64,000 nucleotides of DNA from an uncultured Collinsella sp. (GCA_902479075.1 CABSNK010000010.1:1-64000); one strand, 5' to 3'. Positions 16,124 through 26,967 are shown, numbered from the stretch's first letter. The notes: generated from the letters alone by a model not told the origin. Made by a program: numbers and translations.

Positions 16124-16879
16124 CTATTTGTTAGCTTTCGACGAGCCCCCGCTCGCCTTTTGATATTCGTCCTTAAAGGCCTTGAACATGCCGCGCGTCT
16201 TGCCGAGTTGCTTGCCCAGCGCGCGACTGCCTTTGTCAACGGCAACCGAGCCCTTGTCGTCGAGCACCTTGGCACCCTTTTTGACCTTGTCGCCCACCAC
16301 GACACTCGCCTCGGCAGCCTTGGCGGCCGCACCGCCCGAATACCCGAGCGTCTTGACCTCATCCGAGACGATCATCGCGCCGCTATCGTAGCCGCGCAGC
16401 ATCGTCGGCGGCACCTGCGTGTCGCCCACCAACATGCTCGACGCAGCGCTGGCGGTCACATAGAACGTCTGCACAATGCCCGAACGCGGTTTGAACTCAA
16501 CGTCCGAGCAATAGCCCACGGCATCGCCCGATTCCGTGCGCACGTCCATACCGACCCAGATAATGCAGTCGTCCAGGTTGATATCGAGGCGCTTGGCAGC
16601 GGCGGCATCATAGGTGCCCTTGGCGTCATCGACCGCGATGGCACCCTCGTAGACACCGATAGCATCGAGCGCCACAAACCGGTCGGGACGCTCGATCATG
16701 CCCGCGATATCGGACTGGCGAACCATAAAACCCACCACGCGCGTGCCGCCCGGCGAAAAGACCGGAAAATGAATCTTACCGAGCTTTTTGGGGCTACGCG
16801 GCGTGCCGTCCTTTTTGGTGCGCTTGTCCTCGGCAGGCTTGCGGTAAACCTTGATGCCGACAAAATCCCCGGTGCGCAT
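16124..16879 (-). CDS. PRC-barrel domain protein
   Basis: 251 residues. It seems to contain two PRC-barrel-like modules: residues 1-80 ('GDFVGIKVYRK', 'GKIHFPVFSPGGTRVVGFMVRQSDI') and about 95-165 ('DCIIWVGMDVRTESGDAVGYCSDVEFKPRSGIVQTFYVT'). A Gly/Ala/Lys-rich tail ends in a basic helix. No signal peptide or membrane helix. Its start codon overlaps the stop of the YtxH-like gene (TAATG), so the two are translationally coupled. PRC barrels often bind RNA or act in assembly; the role here is unknown. The first gene of the metal-transport pair also has PRC modules. Confidence 0.75.
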   Translation of the reverse strand: MRTGDFVGIKVYRKPAEDKRTKKDGTPRSPKKLGKIHFPVFSPGGTRVVGFMVRQSDIAGMIERPDRFVALDAIGVYEGAIAVDDAKGTYDAAAAKRLDINLDDCIIWVGMDVRTESGDAVGYCSDVEFKPRSGIVQTFYVTASAASSMLVGDTQVPPTMLRGYDSGAMIVSDEVKTLGYSGGAAAKAAEASVVVGDKVKKGAKVLDDKGSVAVDKGSRALGKQLGKTRGMFKAFKDEYQKASGGSSKANK

Positions 16880-17268
16880 TATGCCTCGGTCGAAGGCTCC
16901 GCAGCCTCGGTGTCGGCCTCGACGGCGTTCTCGACCACGACATCGGCGGCGGGCGTCACGTTGCCACCCGAGATGGCATCGTTGAGCTGCTCGCGCAGTT
17001 GGTCCATGCGCTCGCGGGCCAAGTCGACCTTGGCACGCAGGTCATCGGTCTTAGCGTCGACCATCGGGCCGAAGTCACTGACCGCGGCGCGGGCCTCCTC
17101 GGCACCGTGCTCGTAGGTGTCGCGCATGTTATCCCAAGCATCGTTGGCGATATCGGCAGCCATGGCGCGGGTCTCGGCACCCGAACGCGGGGCCAGGGCA
17201 ACGCCGATGATAGCGCCGGCGGCAGCACCAAAGAGCGCGCCGGAGACAAAGCTGAAAGTCTTTCCCAT
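16879..17268 (-). CDS. YtxH-like small membrane/stress protein
   Basis: 129 residues. It starts MGKTFSFVSGALFGAAAGAI and continues IGVALAPRSGAETR, the Gly/Ala-rich single membrane helix plus 'LAPxSGxETR' pattern of YtxH/gas-vesicle-type proteins. A charged amphipathic helix follows (about 45-100, 'ARERMDQLREQL'), then an acidic Ala/Glu tail. I chose the ATG at 17268, seven bases after AGGAGAGG; another ATG lies two codons upstream. It is coupled to the PRC gene downstream. Function is unknown; membrane-associated stress proteins are the usual relatives. Confidence 0.72.
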   Translation of the reverse strand: MGKTFSFVSGALFGAAAGAIIGVALAPRSGAETRAMAADIANDAWDNMRDTYEHGAEEARAAVSDFGPMVDAKTDDLRAKVDLARERMDQLREQLNDAISGGNVTPAADVVVENAVEADTEAAEPSTEA

Positions 17269-17404
17269 GATCATTCCTCTCCTGTGGGCACCTCGGTGCC
17301 CACCGTTTGAATGCTGTCCATTATACCCGCAGCGCAACACTTGCCGCCCCGCTCATCTGCGTACGGTAAAAGCGCAGGTAGACGGCGGCGATAAACGCGT
17401 GAGC

Positions 17405-18238
17405 TTACTCCCGCGGCAGGGCCGGCATGGTCACCGTGGCGGCAGGGTCCTCGCCGGAGCCGTCCACGAGCGGCAGGCTGCCCTCGTGCGCAGCTCCCGC
17501 CGGAACCGTTGCCGCACCGCCAAAGACGGCAGCGGGGACCTCGTGGCTCTCGACGGTCGCGCCTTCGGTATCAATAGCCGCCTGCGGCTCGTCGTCAAAG
17601 TTGGGAACGCCCTGGGGCTCGGCAGGCTCGGCGGCCGTATCGGAAACGGGCTCGGCAGCGGCTTCACTGCCAACAGCGGCGTCGTCCTCAATGGCATCCC
17701 CTGCCACGTCCTCACCATTCGCGGCGGCGACGGCCTCGTGCGGATCTTTGCCCTCGGCCTCGGCACGCATGCCCAGCACCAGGTTGCGCAGGCCCGCGAC
17801 CGTGCCCTCCACGTCGGGAGCTGGCTGGTCGGCGTGCAGGTAGGCCCAGTCCATCATAAAGGTGGCCGAAGACAGCGCACCGATGGTCAGCGCATCATCG
17901 GGGCACGAAAGCTCAATCTCAAAGACGCGCTCGTCGTGCTCGCTCACGCGGGTGCGGCCGCACGAAATGCTGCCCGCAAGACCGGTCTCGTTCATGAGCT
18001 CGACCGTCACGTGCTCAAGCAGGTGGCAAAGCTCGGTCTGGCCCATGCAGTCCTGGAACTCGCGACCGGAATCACCCAGGCACAGGTGCTTGGCAATCGC
18101 CGGCACCAGGTAATACACGCGCGCCGTGGCCTCGATATCCTCCGAGGTCATGAGCGGCATGCCGGGGTTCACCAGCACATGCGCGCAGATCTTGTCCTCG
18201 CTGACGGTGACCTTAAGGATGTTGAACAGGCCTGCCAT
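17405..18238 (-). CDS. Stand-alone protein resembling cyanophycin synthetase N-domain
   Basis: 277 residues. The first 155 contain CHLLEHVTVELMNETGLAGS and later CGRTRVSEHDERVFEIELSC, then an 'Asp-Asp-Ala-Leu' helix region. This matches the N-terminal domain of cyanophycin synthetase (HVxEHVALELQ..G..GKTR..YEIxYEC), but the ATP-grasp and Mur-ligase domains are missing. The rest is a long disordered Ala/Glu/Pro tail. Mixed cytoplasmic protein, no signal peptide. It starts 24 bases after the CNNM-type gene stop. In cyanophycin synthetase this domain can carry hydrolytic or primer-making activity in some species; here the role is unknown. Confidence 0.55.
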   Translation of the reverse strand: MAGLFNILKVTVSEDKICAHVLVNPGMPLMTSEDIEATARVYYLVPAIAKHLCLGDSGREFQDCMGQTELCHLLEHVTVELMNETGLAGSISCGRTRVSEHDERVFEIELSCPDDALTIGALSSATFMMDWAYLHADQPAPDVEGTVAGLRNLVLGMRAEAEGKDPHEAVAAANGEDVAGDAIEDDAAVGSEAAAEPVSDTAAEPAEPQGVPNFDDEPQAAIDTEGATVESHEVPAAVFGGAATVPAGAAHEGSLPLVDGSGEDPAATVTMPALPRE

Positions 18239-18262
18239 AACTCTCCCCTACTCTTCCTTGCC

Positions 18263-19636
<1,374 letters not shown>

Positions 19637-19750
19637 CGGGAGTTTCTCGAACCTCCAAGATTCGGGACGTTAGGTAGTAAGCGTAGGTGACGGATAGGGC
19701 AGTTGCGCCCGGCGGCCGCTTGGATAGGTCCGCGGGCACAGACGCGATCG

Positions 19751-20434
19751 CTAGATTACGAAGAGGATCACCGCCATGAACTGGAAGATACTGCCGGCGA
19801 GCACCCACAGGTGAAACACACTGTGCAGGTAGCGCACATTTTTAGCGATGTAGAACGGCACGCCCACGGTGTAGCACACGCCGCCGACAGCGAGCAGGGC
19901 AAGTGCCACGGGGTTGAGCAGCGACACGAGCTCGGGCAGCCTAAAGACGACGAGCCAGCCCATCAGCAGATAGACCAGGCCGCTTACCCAATGCGGCTGG
20001 CGCTCGCGCAGAAAGCACTCGAGGGCGATGCCGATGATGGCGATGGCCCATACGGCAAAAAACAGCACGGGGCCACCGTCGTTTGCCAGCGTGATGAGGC
20101 AAAACGGCGTATAGCTGCCAGCTATGAGCAGGTAGATGCAGCTGTGGTCGATGATGCGGAACACGCGCTTGGCGCCCGCGGGCTGAATCGCATGGTAGAG
20201 CGTGGAGGCAAGGTATTCGAGAATAATGCTGGCGCCGTAGACGATTGCCGCGGCCATATGCGCCGGACCGCCACCGCGAAGAGCGGCAAATACGATCAGG
20301 AGCACAAGGCCTGCGATGCCCAGCAGGCAACCGACACCATGGGTGACGGAGTTCATGATCTCCTCGCCCACCGTGTAGTGCGGAACGGCCGCGGCCCCAG
20401 GTCGCGGCTTGGAACTGTCGCTCGAATCGGACAT
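19751..20434 (-). CDS. Hemolysin III family (TrhA/PAQR) membrane protein
   Basis: 227 residues, seven membrane helices. Family motifs: 'EEIMNSVTHGVG' (helix 1), 'SIILEYLASTLYH', 'IIDHSCIYLLIAGSYTPFCL' and 'LHSVFHLWVLAGSIFQFMAV'. The conserved His residues of HSVFHLW and the H of STLYH are the putative metal ligands of the PAQR fold. I chose the ATG at 20434 with GGAGG 11 bases upstream; an in-frame TTG at 20452 is an alternative. Members regulate membrane energetics and fluidity; haemolytic activity is not implied. It is divergent from the alpha/beta hydrolase. Confidence 0.9.
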   Translation of the reverse strand: MSDSSDSSKPRPGAAAVPHYTVGEEIMNSVTHGVGCLLGIAGLVLLIVFAALRGGGPAHMAAAIVYGASIILEYLASTLYHAIQPAGAKRVFRIIDHSCIYLLIAGSYTPFCLITLANDGGPVLFFAVWAIAIIGIALECFLRERQPHWVSGLVYLLMGWLVVFRLPELVSLLNPVALALLAVGGVCYTVGVPFYIAKNVRYLHSVFHLWVLAGSIFQFMAVILFVI

Positions 20435-20541
20435 GCCGGTTACATCCTCCAATGTAAATAGTTCTCAACACTATATCAAAGCGTCTGGGTACGTGCGAAA
20501 TTTGCACCATATGTGGCCCTTTGTTTACCCATTCTTTGCTT

Positions 20542-20555
20542 GTTGACGCATCAAC
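20542..20555. promoter_or_regulatory. Operator-like palindrome overlapping the -35 box
   Basis: GTTGACGCATCAAC is a perfect palindrome with a CGCA centre. It covers the -35 hexamer of the promoter at 20543-20571 and resembles the second palindrome at 20586-20601. Confidence 0.55.
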
Positions 20556-20571
20556 GTCGAACATCCATAAT
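20543..20571 (+). promoter_or_regulatory. Sigma-70-type promoter of the alpha/beta hydrolase gene
   Basis: TTGACG (-35) and CATAAT (-10) are separated by 17 bases. The expected start site is near 20578, about 43 bases before the ATG. Confidence 0.65.
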
Positions 20572-20585
20572 GCGCTTGTTTTAAA

Positions 20586-20601
20586 TGTTGATGTATTAAC
20601 A
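20586..20601. promoter_or_regulatory. Second operator-like palindrome, just after the start site
   Basis: TGTTGATGTATTAACA is an imperfect palindrome sharing GTTGAYGYATYAAC with the one on the -35 box. Two copies bracketing the start site suggest repression by one dimeric regulator. Confidence 0.5.
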
Positions 20602-20620
20602 TCTTATAGGAAAGCTTCTT

Positions 20621-21586
20621 ATGTCTCAAAACACACGTTCCCATCGAAAGCTCAAGATAGCCGGCATTGTTGCGCTGGCGCTCGCTGTTACGTTGCTCGG
20701 ATTTGCCGGCAACTTTTTGTTTGACTTTGCCCTGAACCCCCAAGCGCCGTACACCATGAAGATGATGCAGGATGGCAAAGACGACAAAAAAGGTGAGCAG
20801 CCGGATGCCGAAGAAACCGAGGCGCGGGCGTGGTTTAAAGAGAATCGCGAGAGCAGCAGCCTCACCGCAGATGACGGAACCGAGCTCGCCGCTTGGTATT
20901 TTGCTGCACCGGAGAGCACGCACGACTACGCCGTCTGCCTGCATGGATATACCAACGAGCCCATCGGTATGGCCCGATACGCCAAACGATTCCACGACCG
21001 CGGCATGAACGTACTCGCACCCGCCGCCCGCGCCCACGAGCGCTCCGGCGGCGACTATATCGGCATGGGCTGGCCCGAGCGCCTCGACATCGTCGCATGG
21101 ATCGAGCGAATCGTTCAGGCTGACCCCGAGGCGCGCATCCTGGTCTTTGGCGAGTCGATGGGTGCGGCAACCGCCATGAACGTCGCGGGGGAATCTCTGC
21201 CCGCAAACGTTAAATGCATTATCGAGGACTGCGGTTATACGAGCGTTTGGGACGAGTTTTCCCTGCAGCTCAAGGATGTGTTCGGCCTGCCCAGCTTTCC
21301 CTTGCTCGATGTAGCAAACTTGGTGTGCAACGTGCGCGCGGGCTACGACTTTCATAAGGCGAGCAGTGTGGAGCAACTCAAACACGCGACGGTTCCCATG
21401 CTGTTTATCCACGGCGACCAAGACACCTTTGTGCCGTACGACATGCTCGACCAAAACTACGACGCGTGCGCCAGCAAGGTCAAGCAAAAGCTCACCATCC
21501 ATGGCGCCACCCACGCCAAGAGTGCGCAAGTTGACCCCAAGCTCTACTGGAATACGGTCGACGACTTCCTCGATAGGAATTTTTAG
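20621..21586 (+). CDS. Membrane-anchored alpha/beta hydrolase
   Basis: 321 residues. One N-terminal membrane helix (about 11-33) is followed by an alpha/beta hydrolase domain. The nucleophile elbow GESMGA is near residue 178, an acid Asp is in HGDQDTFVP, and the catalytic His is in GATHAKS close to the C-terminus; HGYTNEP is the oxyanion loop. The pattern matches the YqkD/YsdC-like 'alpha/beta hydrolase of unknown function' family (substrate unknown). It has its own promoter with two operator-like palindromes, and large palindromes and a terminator follow. Probably displayed outside the membrane. Confidence 0.88.
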   Translation: MSQNTRSHRKLKIAGIVALALAVTLLGFAGNFLFDFALNPQAPYTMKMMQDGKDDKKGEQPDAEETEARAWFKENRESSSLTADDGTELAAWYFAAPESTHDYAVCLHGYTNEPIGMARYAKRFHDRGMNVLAPAARAHERSGGDYIGMGWPERLDIVAWIERIVQADPEARILVFGESMGAATAMNVAGESLPANVKCIIEDCGYTSVWDEFSLQLKDVFGLPSFPLLDVANLVCNVRAGYDFHKASSVEQLKHATVPMLFIHGDQDTFVPYDMLDQNYDACASKVKQKLTIHGATHAKSAQVDPKLYWNTVDDFLDRNF

Positions 21587-21623
21587 GGAAAAAGCGGCGT
21601 CTGGGGATTTATCTAACCCCCTA

Positions 21624-21755
21624 TTTTCGGAAGTATGCGGCAAAATCCGGAACTGCCAACCGGACCGCAGTTTTACCAACAATTTATCAGGGGTTTTGTT
21701 GCCAAAAAACGTCGTGTGCTCGGCAGTCTCAGAATTTGCCGCATACTTCCGAAAA
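21624..21755. repeat. Large gene-end palindrome, about 21-bp perfect arms
   Basis: TTTTCGGAAGTATGCGGCAA (21624-21643) pairs with TTGCCGCATACTTCCGAAAA (21736-21755), with further inner pairing (AACTGCC with GGCAGT). Its arms differ from all other palindromes in the window. It lies between convergent genes. Confidence 0.75.
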
Positions 21756-21790
21756 ACCGCCTGCGAGCACCGTGCTCACAGGCGGTTTTT
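21752..21790. terminator. Bidirectional terminator
   Basis: AAAACCGCCTG pairs with CAGGCGGTTTT, with an inner GAGCAC/GTGCTC stem. T-runs on both sides serve the hydrolase gene and the DUF362 gene. Confidence 0.85.
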
Positions 21791-21837
21791 GATTGAGTTA
21801 CGCAACAAAATCGCGTTCTTTGTCCAATAGGACGACG

Positions 21838-23043
21838 CTATTTAACCTCGATGAGCTCGTACTTGCTCGTGCCCAAGCCGATCTTCTCGGCATGCGCGAT
21901 GCACGCGCGCCAGTCGGTGTCGGGATGCGTGATGCAGAAGGGGTCCTTGGCCTGTTCGCCCTCCAGATGCTCGTGGTTGTGCTCCATCTTGGCCGCGCTA
22001 TCGGTGAGCTCGGTGTTGGGCAGCGGCTCGGATGCCATGACGGCATCGGCGCAGGCCTGGTCGATGGCGACCGGGTCGAAGCTCGCGAACATGCCGATAT
22101 CGTTGACGATAGGCGTGTCGTTTTCGGGATGGCAATCGCAGTTGGGGCTGATATCCATGGCAAGCGAGATATGGAAGCTCGGGCGGCCGTCGACGACGGC
22201 CTTGGTGTACTCGGCAATCTTGCAGTTGAGCACGTCGGCCGCGGCCTCATAGCCGGGCTTGATGGCGTCCTGGTTGCACACGCCGATGCAGCGGCCGCAG
22301 CCCACGCAGCGATCGTGGTCGATGGCAGCCACGTGCACCGTGCTGGTGTTGCCGTTGGCAAGCTCGCGCTCGCGGGTGTCGTCGAACGAGATAGCGTTGT
22401 GCGCGCAGATCTTTTCGCAGGCATGGCAGCCAACGCAGTGCCCGGTCGCGACGTTCGGCTTGCCGGCGGCATGCTGCTCCATCTTGCCGGCACGGCTGCC
22501 GCCTCCCATACCCAGGTTCTTCATGGCGCCGCCAAAGCCGGCCTGCTCGTGGCCCTTAAAGTGGGTGAGGCTGATCACGATATCGGCATCCATGAGTGCC
22601 TGGCCGATCTTGGCCTCGCGCACATACTCGCCGCCCTCGACCGGGACGAGCGCCTCGTCGGTGCCCTTGAGGCCGTCGGCGATGATGATCTGGCAACCCG
22701 TGGCATACGGGGTAAAGCCGTTCTGGTAGGCGGTGTCGATGTGCTCGAGCGCGTTTTTGCGGCTACCGACATAAAGCGTGTTGCAGTCGGTGAGGAAGGG
22801 CTTGCCGCCCAGCTCCTTCACGACATCCGCGACGGCGCGGGCGTAGTTGGGGCGCAAAAAGCTCAGGTTGCCCAGCTCGCCAAAGTGAATCTTGATGGCG
22901 ACGAACTTGTTCTCAAAGTCAATCTGCTCGATACCGGCGTGACGGATGAGGCGCTTGAGCTTGTCGAGCTGGCTCTCGCGAGCATGCGTGCGCAGGTTCG
23001 TAAAGTACACCTTAGCGGGTGCTGCGGGTGCAGTTGCGGTCAT
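21838..23043 (-). CDS. DUF362 protein with two [4Fe-4S] clusters
   Basis: 401 residues. A DUF362 domain (residues about 10-195, with 'FVAIKIHFGELGNLSFLRP' and 'SLTHFKGHEQAGFGGAMKNLGMG') is followed by a bacterial ferredoxin domain: CVGCHACEKIC near 205 and CVGCGRCIGVC near 240, two [4Fe-4S] motifs. The remainder has a conserved 'DISPNCDCHPENDTPIVNDIGMFAS' segment. Proteins of this layout are common in anaerobes; their electron partners are unknown. GAGGGGATAGATCT precedes the ATG. REP-like elements separate it from the ABC permease upstream. Confidence 0.88.
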   Translation of the reverse strand: MTATAPAAPAKVYFTNLRTHARESQLDKLKRLIRHAGIEQIDFENKFVAIKIHFGELGNLSFLRPNYARAVADVVKELGGKPFLTDCNTLYVGSRKNALEHIDTAYQNGFTPYATGCQIIIADGLKGTDEALVPVEGGEYVREAKIGQALMDADIVISLTHFKGHEQAGFGGAMKNLGMGGGSRAGKMEQHAAGKPNVATGHCVGCHACEKICAHNAISFDDTRERELANGNTSTVHVAAIDHDRCVGCGRCIGVCNQDAIKPGYEAAADVLNCKIAEYTKAVVDGRPSFHISLAMDISPNCDCHPENDTPIVNDIGMFASFDPVAIDQACADAVMASEPLPNTELTDSAAKMEHNHEHLEGEQAKDPFCITHPDTDWRACIAHAEKIGLGTSKYELIEVK

Positions 23044-23140
23044 AGATCTATCCCCTCGGTCTATATGGCGTTACAGACATAGGAGATGGTACCCGTTGAA
23101 GCGGGGTTAATGTCAAGCACGGCGCCCAGTCATTGGGTAC

Positions 23141-23303
23141 TCATTGGGGACAGACTTAAATGAGTGCCTCGCCACCTGGCAGCTAGGGACGTTCCTTTTC
23201 TGCCGGCAGTTAGGGACAGTCCTTGCCAGCACGGCCGGCGAGCCGGCGAATCGGCAAAGACTGTCCCCGATGACTGGTCGTTTAAGAACGTCCCCAATGA
23301 CTA
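23141..23303. repeat. MITE/REP-like element, GGGGACGTTCTTAAA family
   Basis: Left end ACTCATTGGGGACAGACTTA, right end with the complement of the GGGGACGTTCTTAAA core, inner GGGACAGTCCTTGCC paired with GGCAAAGACTGTCCC, and a GGCCGGCGAGCCGGC centre. Its right end touches the stop codon of the ABC permease gene at 23301. It closely matches the element at 26783-26967. Confidence 0.7.
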
Positions 23304-25967
23304 CTCTTGGACTTTGAGGGCCTCGGCCAGGCTGACGCGCTTGATGGAGCGCGTGTGCAGCAGCGCCACGACCAGGTAGGTCGCAAAGCCAATTTCTGCG
23401 CACGCCGCCATGGACCACCAGGGCACATAGATCTCGATATTGCCGTTGTAGGCGAGCAACATCATGCGGAAGATGGCCGTGAGCGAGCCAATGATGACCG
23501 GCAGGCTCAGCACGAGCGACGCCGCCACGCACAGCGTGATCGATCGGATGTACAGATGCGAGACCTCGCTATCGCGATAGCCAAAGACTTTCATGTAGCT
23601 AATCGAGCGGGCGCTGTGATCGATCACAGCCTTGGTCAGCAGGTACATAAACAGTAGGAAGATAAACACCGCGAGCCCGACCATCATGCCGATCATTTTG
23701 CTCATCATGCCAATGAACTGGTCTCCCACGGCGCGCATGTCGTCGGGCGTGGTGTCGCCGGCAAAGTAACGTGCGTCGAGGTCGAGCTTCTCGTTGCTCA
23801 CATAGCCGTTAAAGTAGGCGGCGTCGTTGTCGAACAGCTCATTAAAGTCGTCGATACTCATATAGATATTCATGTCCGACTTGGAGCCCCAGGCGCAGTC
23901 CTTGCCCGCGTACTCAAGGGAATAATGCTCACCCTCGTACTTGTCGCTGAGCGTGACCTTCTGACCCTCGCTCCAGCCAAACTTATCGAGCAGACCACCG
24001 CCAAAGACGACGCGCCCATCGCCGACGTTGAGGTCTTTCCAATAGCGCGAATCGGATGAAATGCCGTAGACGGAAATCGTCTCCTCGCCATTTCCATAGC
24101 CGCGGTCGTATTGCAGCTGGTAAACGGCGTATTTCTCGGCCTGTGCGATTGCGCCTGCACCGTTGTCGATCGTATTGACCGGGTGGATATCGTCGTTGTC
24201 AGTGTCGATCTTAGAGGCCTTGTCAATCAGGTCGATAGCCTCGTCGCGGTTGCAGCCGAGGGCATCGGCAAGATCGTCAAGGCGCGCGTAGAGCGCATCC
24301 TTCTTGTCCTGGACCTTGGCAAGCGCATCCTGCGCTGCAGTCAAGCTCTCGGCAGACGGAGATGCGGTCGCGGCATCGGCTGCCGTCTGCGCCGCATCGG
24401 CCGCGTCGTCAAGCTCGTCATCGGCATCCTGGGCGGCGGAAAGCAGCGCGCCGTCAACCGACTGCAAGCGCTCGAGCGCCGACCACTGCTCGCGTTCCTC
24501 GGCAGTGCCCTCGAGCTCCAGCGGAGCCTTGAGCGTGTACTGGTGCTCGGCGACCAGGCTCGTCTCCAGGTTGTCCGCGTAGTGCGTCATCGTGGGCAGA
24601 ATCGCCAGGCCAAAGAGCAGCAGCAGCGAGGCAAACGCAATGCCCACGAAGAGCGTGGCGAAGTTGCCCAGGTTGCGCAGGAAGATACGCAGGCGGAAGC
24701 GGGAAACAAAACCCATGCGCTCCGGCAGCTGCAAGCCGCGCTTGGTGCCCGATTTGCCGCTCGCCTCGTGACGAAGGAACTGCAACGGCGTCTTGCCCAT
24801 TTTGCGAAGCAAACCCACCAGCGTGATGAGGATGAGCGCGACGGCGGGAACCACGGCGCACTTCACAAAGATCTCCCAGCTCCAGTACACCTGGAAAGGC
24901 GGCAGACTGTACGAACCGTAATAGAGGCTGCGCATGGGCTCGGTAAAGAACACAACGCCGAGCGCAGTGCCCAAAAACGCCGCGACCACGCCCACGATGG
25001 CGGGAAGTGCCAGGTAGTGCAGGACGATCTCGCGTCGACGATAGCCGCTGGCGAGCAGCGTGCCGATGATGGCGCTCTCCTCCTCGATGGTGGCGTCGGT
25101 AAGGACCACAAAGACGAACGCCATAATCACGATGATGATGTCGAGCAGCGTCATCCACATCATGGAGTCGCCGTCTACGTCGTCGCGCGCGTAGCCAATA
25201 CCCTGGTTGGAATCAGCGTCGGTCAGGTCGTCCACGCGCGCATCGGCGTCGGTCAGCGCCTCGACCATATCCTGCTCGGCATCGATGCGGTCCGCGGTGG
25301 AGAGATCGCGGTCGGCAAAGGTGAAGGAGTAGGTGTAGGCGGGTGCGCCGCCGGCGTCCTCAAGCGCGGCAAAGCCGGCGTCGGTGACCTCGGCCACGCC
25401 ATAGGTGATGGTGTTCACCGTAAAGTCCGAATTGTTGAGGAACAGCGCCTGGCTATCGGGCTGGGTCATGATGCCGCAGATGGTGTAGGTGCGGCCCTCG
25501 AGCTCGACCTTATCGTCCACGGCGAGGTCGTTGTTGGTGGCGAAGACGCGGTCGATTGCCACCTCATCGTCCGTCTTGGGCTGCCTGCCCTCACAGTAGG
25601 ACGCGATATCGACCTTGGTGCGATGCGCATAGGTGCGCAGCGTGCGCTTGGTGCCGTCGTCGCCGGCGGTCTTTTTGATGATGGCATCGATAGAGAAATT
25701 CTTGTAGAGCGTGACGCCGCCGACGTCACCGGCTGCATCCTCGGCGGCCTTGAGTTGATCGTCGGTAGCCTCGAAGGAGGTGGTCACGCGGCCGTCCTCA
25801 ATCGTGTACGCATCGCGCATGTCGTCGATAAGGCAGCCGATGGAGTGGGCCGCAAGCAAAAAGCCCGATGTAAGGGCGATGCTTCCGCACATAAGCAAAA
25901 AGATGCCCAGGTACTTGCCGATATTGCGGCGCAGCTCGCGCGGGAGACGTTTTGCGAGAGGTGTCAT
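23301..25967 (-). CDS. FtsX-type ABC transporter permease
   Basis: 888 residues. An N-terminal helix is followed by a large extracytoplasmic MacB-PCD-like region, three central helices (FtsX domain around residues 265-400), a further helix, a second extracytoplasmic region with an Ala/Asp-rich probable coiled coil near residues 500-575, then four C-terminal FtsX helices ('MIGMMVGLAVFIFLLFMYLLTKAVID'). This long two-FtsX layout is typical of MacB/LolCE-like lipoprotein, peptide or antibiotic efflux permeases. The ATG at 25967 is nine bases after the stop of the ATPase gene; the RBS is weak, so coupling is likely. Substrate is unknown. Confidence 0.87.
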   Translation of the reverse strand: MTPLAKRLPRELRRNIGKYLGIFLLMCGSIALTSGFLLAAHSIGCLIDDMRDAYTIEDGRVTTSFEATDDQLKAAEDAAGDVGGVTLYKNFSIDAIIKKTAGDDGTKRTLRTYAHRTKVDIASYCEGRQPKTDDEVAIDRVFATNNDLAVDDKVELEGRTYTICGIMTQPDSQALFLNNSDFTVNTITYGVAEVTDAGFAALEDAGGAPAYTYSFTFADRDLSTADRIDAEQDMVEALTDADARVDDLTDADSNQGIGYARDDVDGDSMMWMTLLDIIIVIMAFVFVVLTDATIEEESAIIGTLLASGYRRREIVLHYLALPAIVGVVAAFLGTALGVVFFTEPMRSLYYGSYSLPPFQVYWSWEIFVKCAVVPAVALILITLVGLLRKMGKTPLQFLRHEASGKSGTKRGLQLPERMGFVSRFRLRIFLRNLGNFATLFVGIAFASLLLLFGLAILPTMTHYADNLETSLVAEHQYTLKAPLELEGTAEEREQWSALERLQSVDGALLSAAQDADDELDDAADAAQTAADAATASPSAESLTAAQDALAKVQDKKDALYARLDDLADALGCNRDEAIDLIDKASKIDTDNDDIHPVNTIDNGAGAIAQAEKYAVYQLQYDRGYGNGEETISVYGISSDSRYWKDLNVGDGRVVFGGGLLDKFGWSEGQKVTLSDKYEGEHYSLEYAGKDCAWGSKSDMNIYMSIDDFNELFDNDAAYFNGYVSNEKLDLDARYFAGDTTPDDMRAVGDQFIGMMSKMIGMMVGLAVFIFLLFMYLLTKAVIDHSARSISYMKVFGYRDSEVSHLYIRSITLCVAASLVLSLPVIIGSLTAIFRMMLLAYNGNIEIYVPWWSMAACAEIGFATYLVVALLHTRSIKRVSLAEALKVQE

Positions 25968-25975
25968 GGCGCCGC

Positions 25976-26689
<714 letters not shown>

Positions 26690-26782
26690 GGTATCCCCCA
26701 TTGTTAGCCTCGTACTACTTTATGAACGTAATAGTAAACCTTGGCGAACTATTTTTGGAGCGAGGCCTGGAATTTATTTCAG

Positions 26783-26967
26783 ACTAGTCATTGGGGACGT
26801 TCTTAAATGACTAGCCGCTAGGGACACTCTTTCGCCACCCGGCACTTGGGGACGTTCCTTATCTGCCGGTAGCTGGGGACAGTCCTTGCCAGCCCGGCCG
26901 GCGAGCCGGCGAATCGGCAAAGACTGTCCCCGATGACTAGTCGTTTAAGAACGTCCCCAGTGACTAG
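26783..26967. repeat. MITE-like element with 30-base terminal inverted repeats
   Basis: Left terminus ACTAGTCATTGGGGACGTTC, right terminus its near-complement (GAACGTCCCCAGTGACTAG), and inner palindrome GGGGACAGTCCTTGCC/GGCAAAGACTGTCCCC around GGCCGGCGAGCCGGC. About 185 bases, no coding capacity. It ends five bases before the ABC-2 permease stop. Confidence 0.75.
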
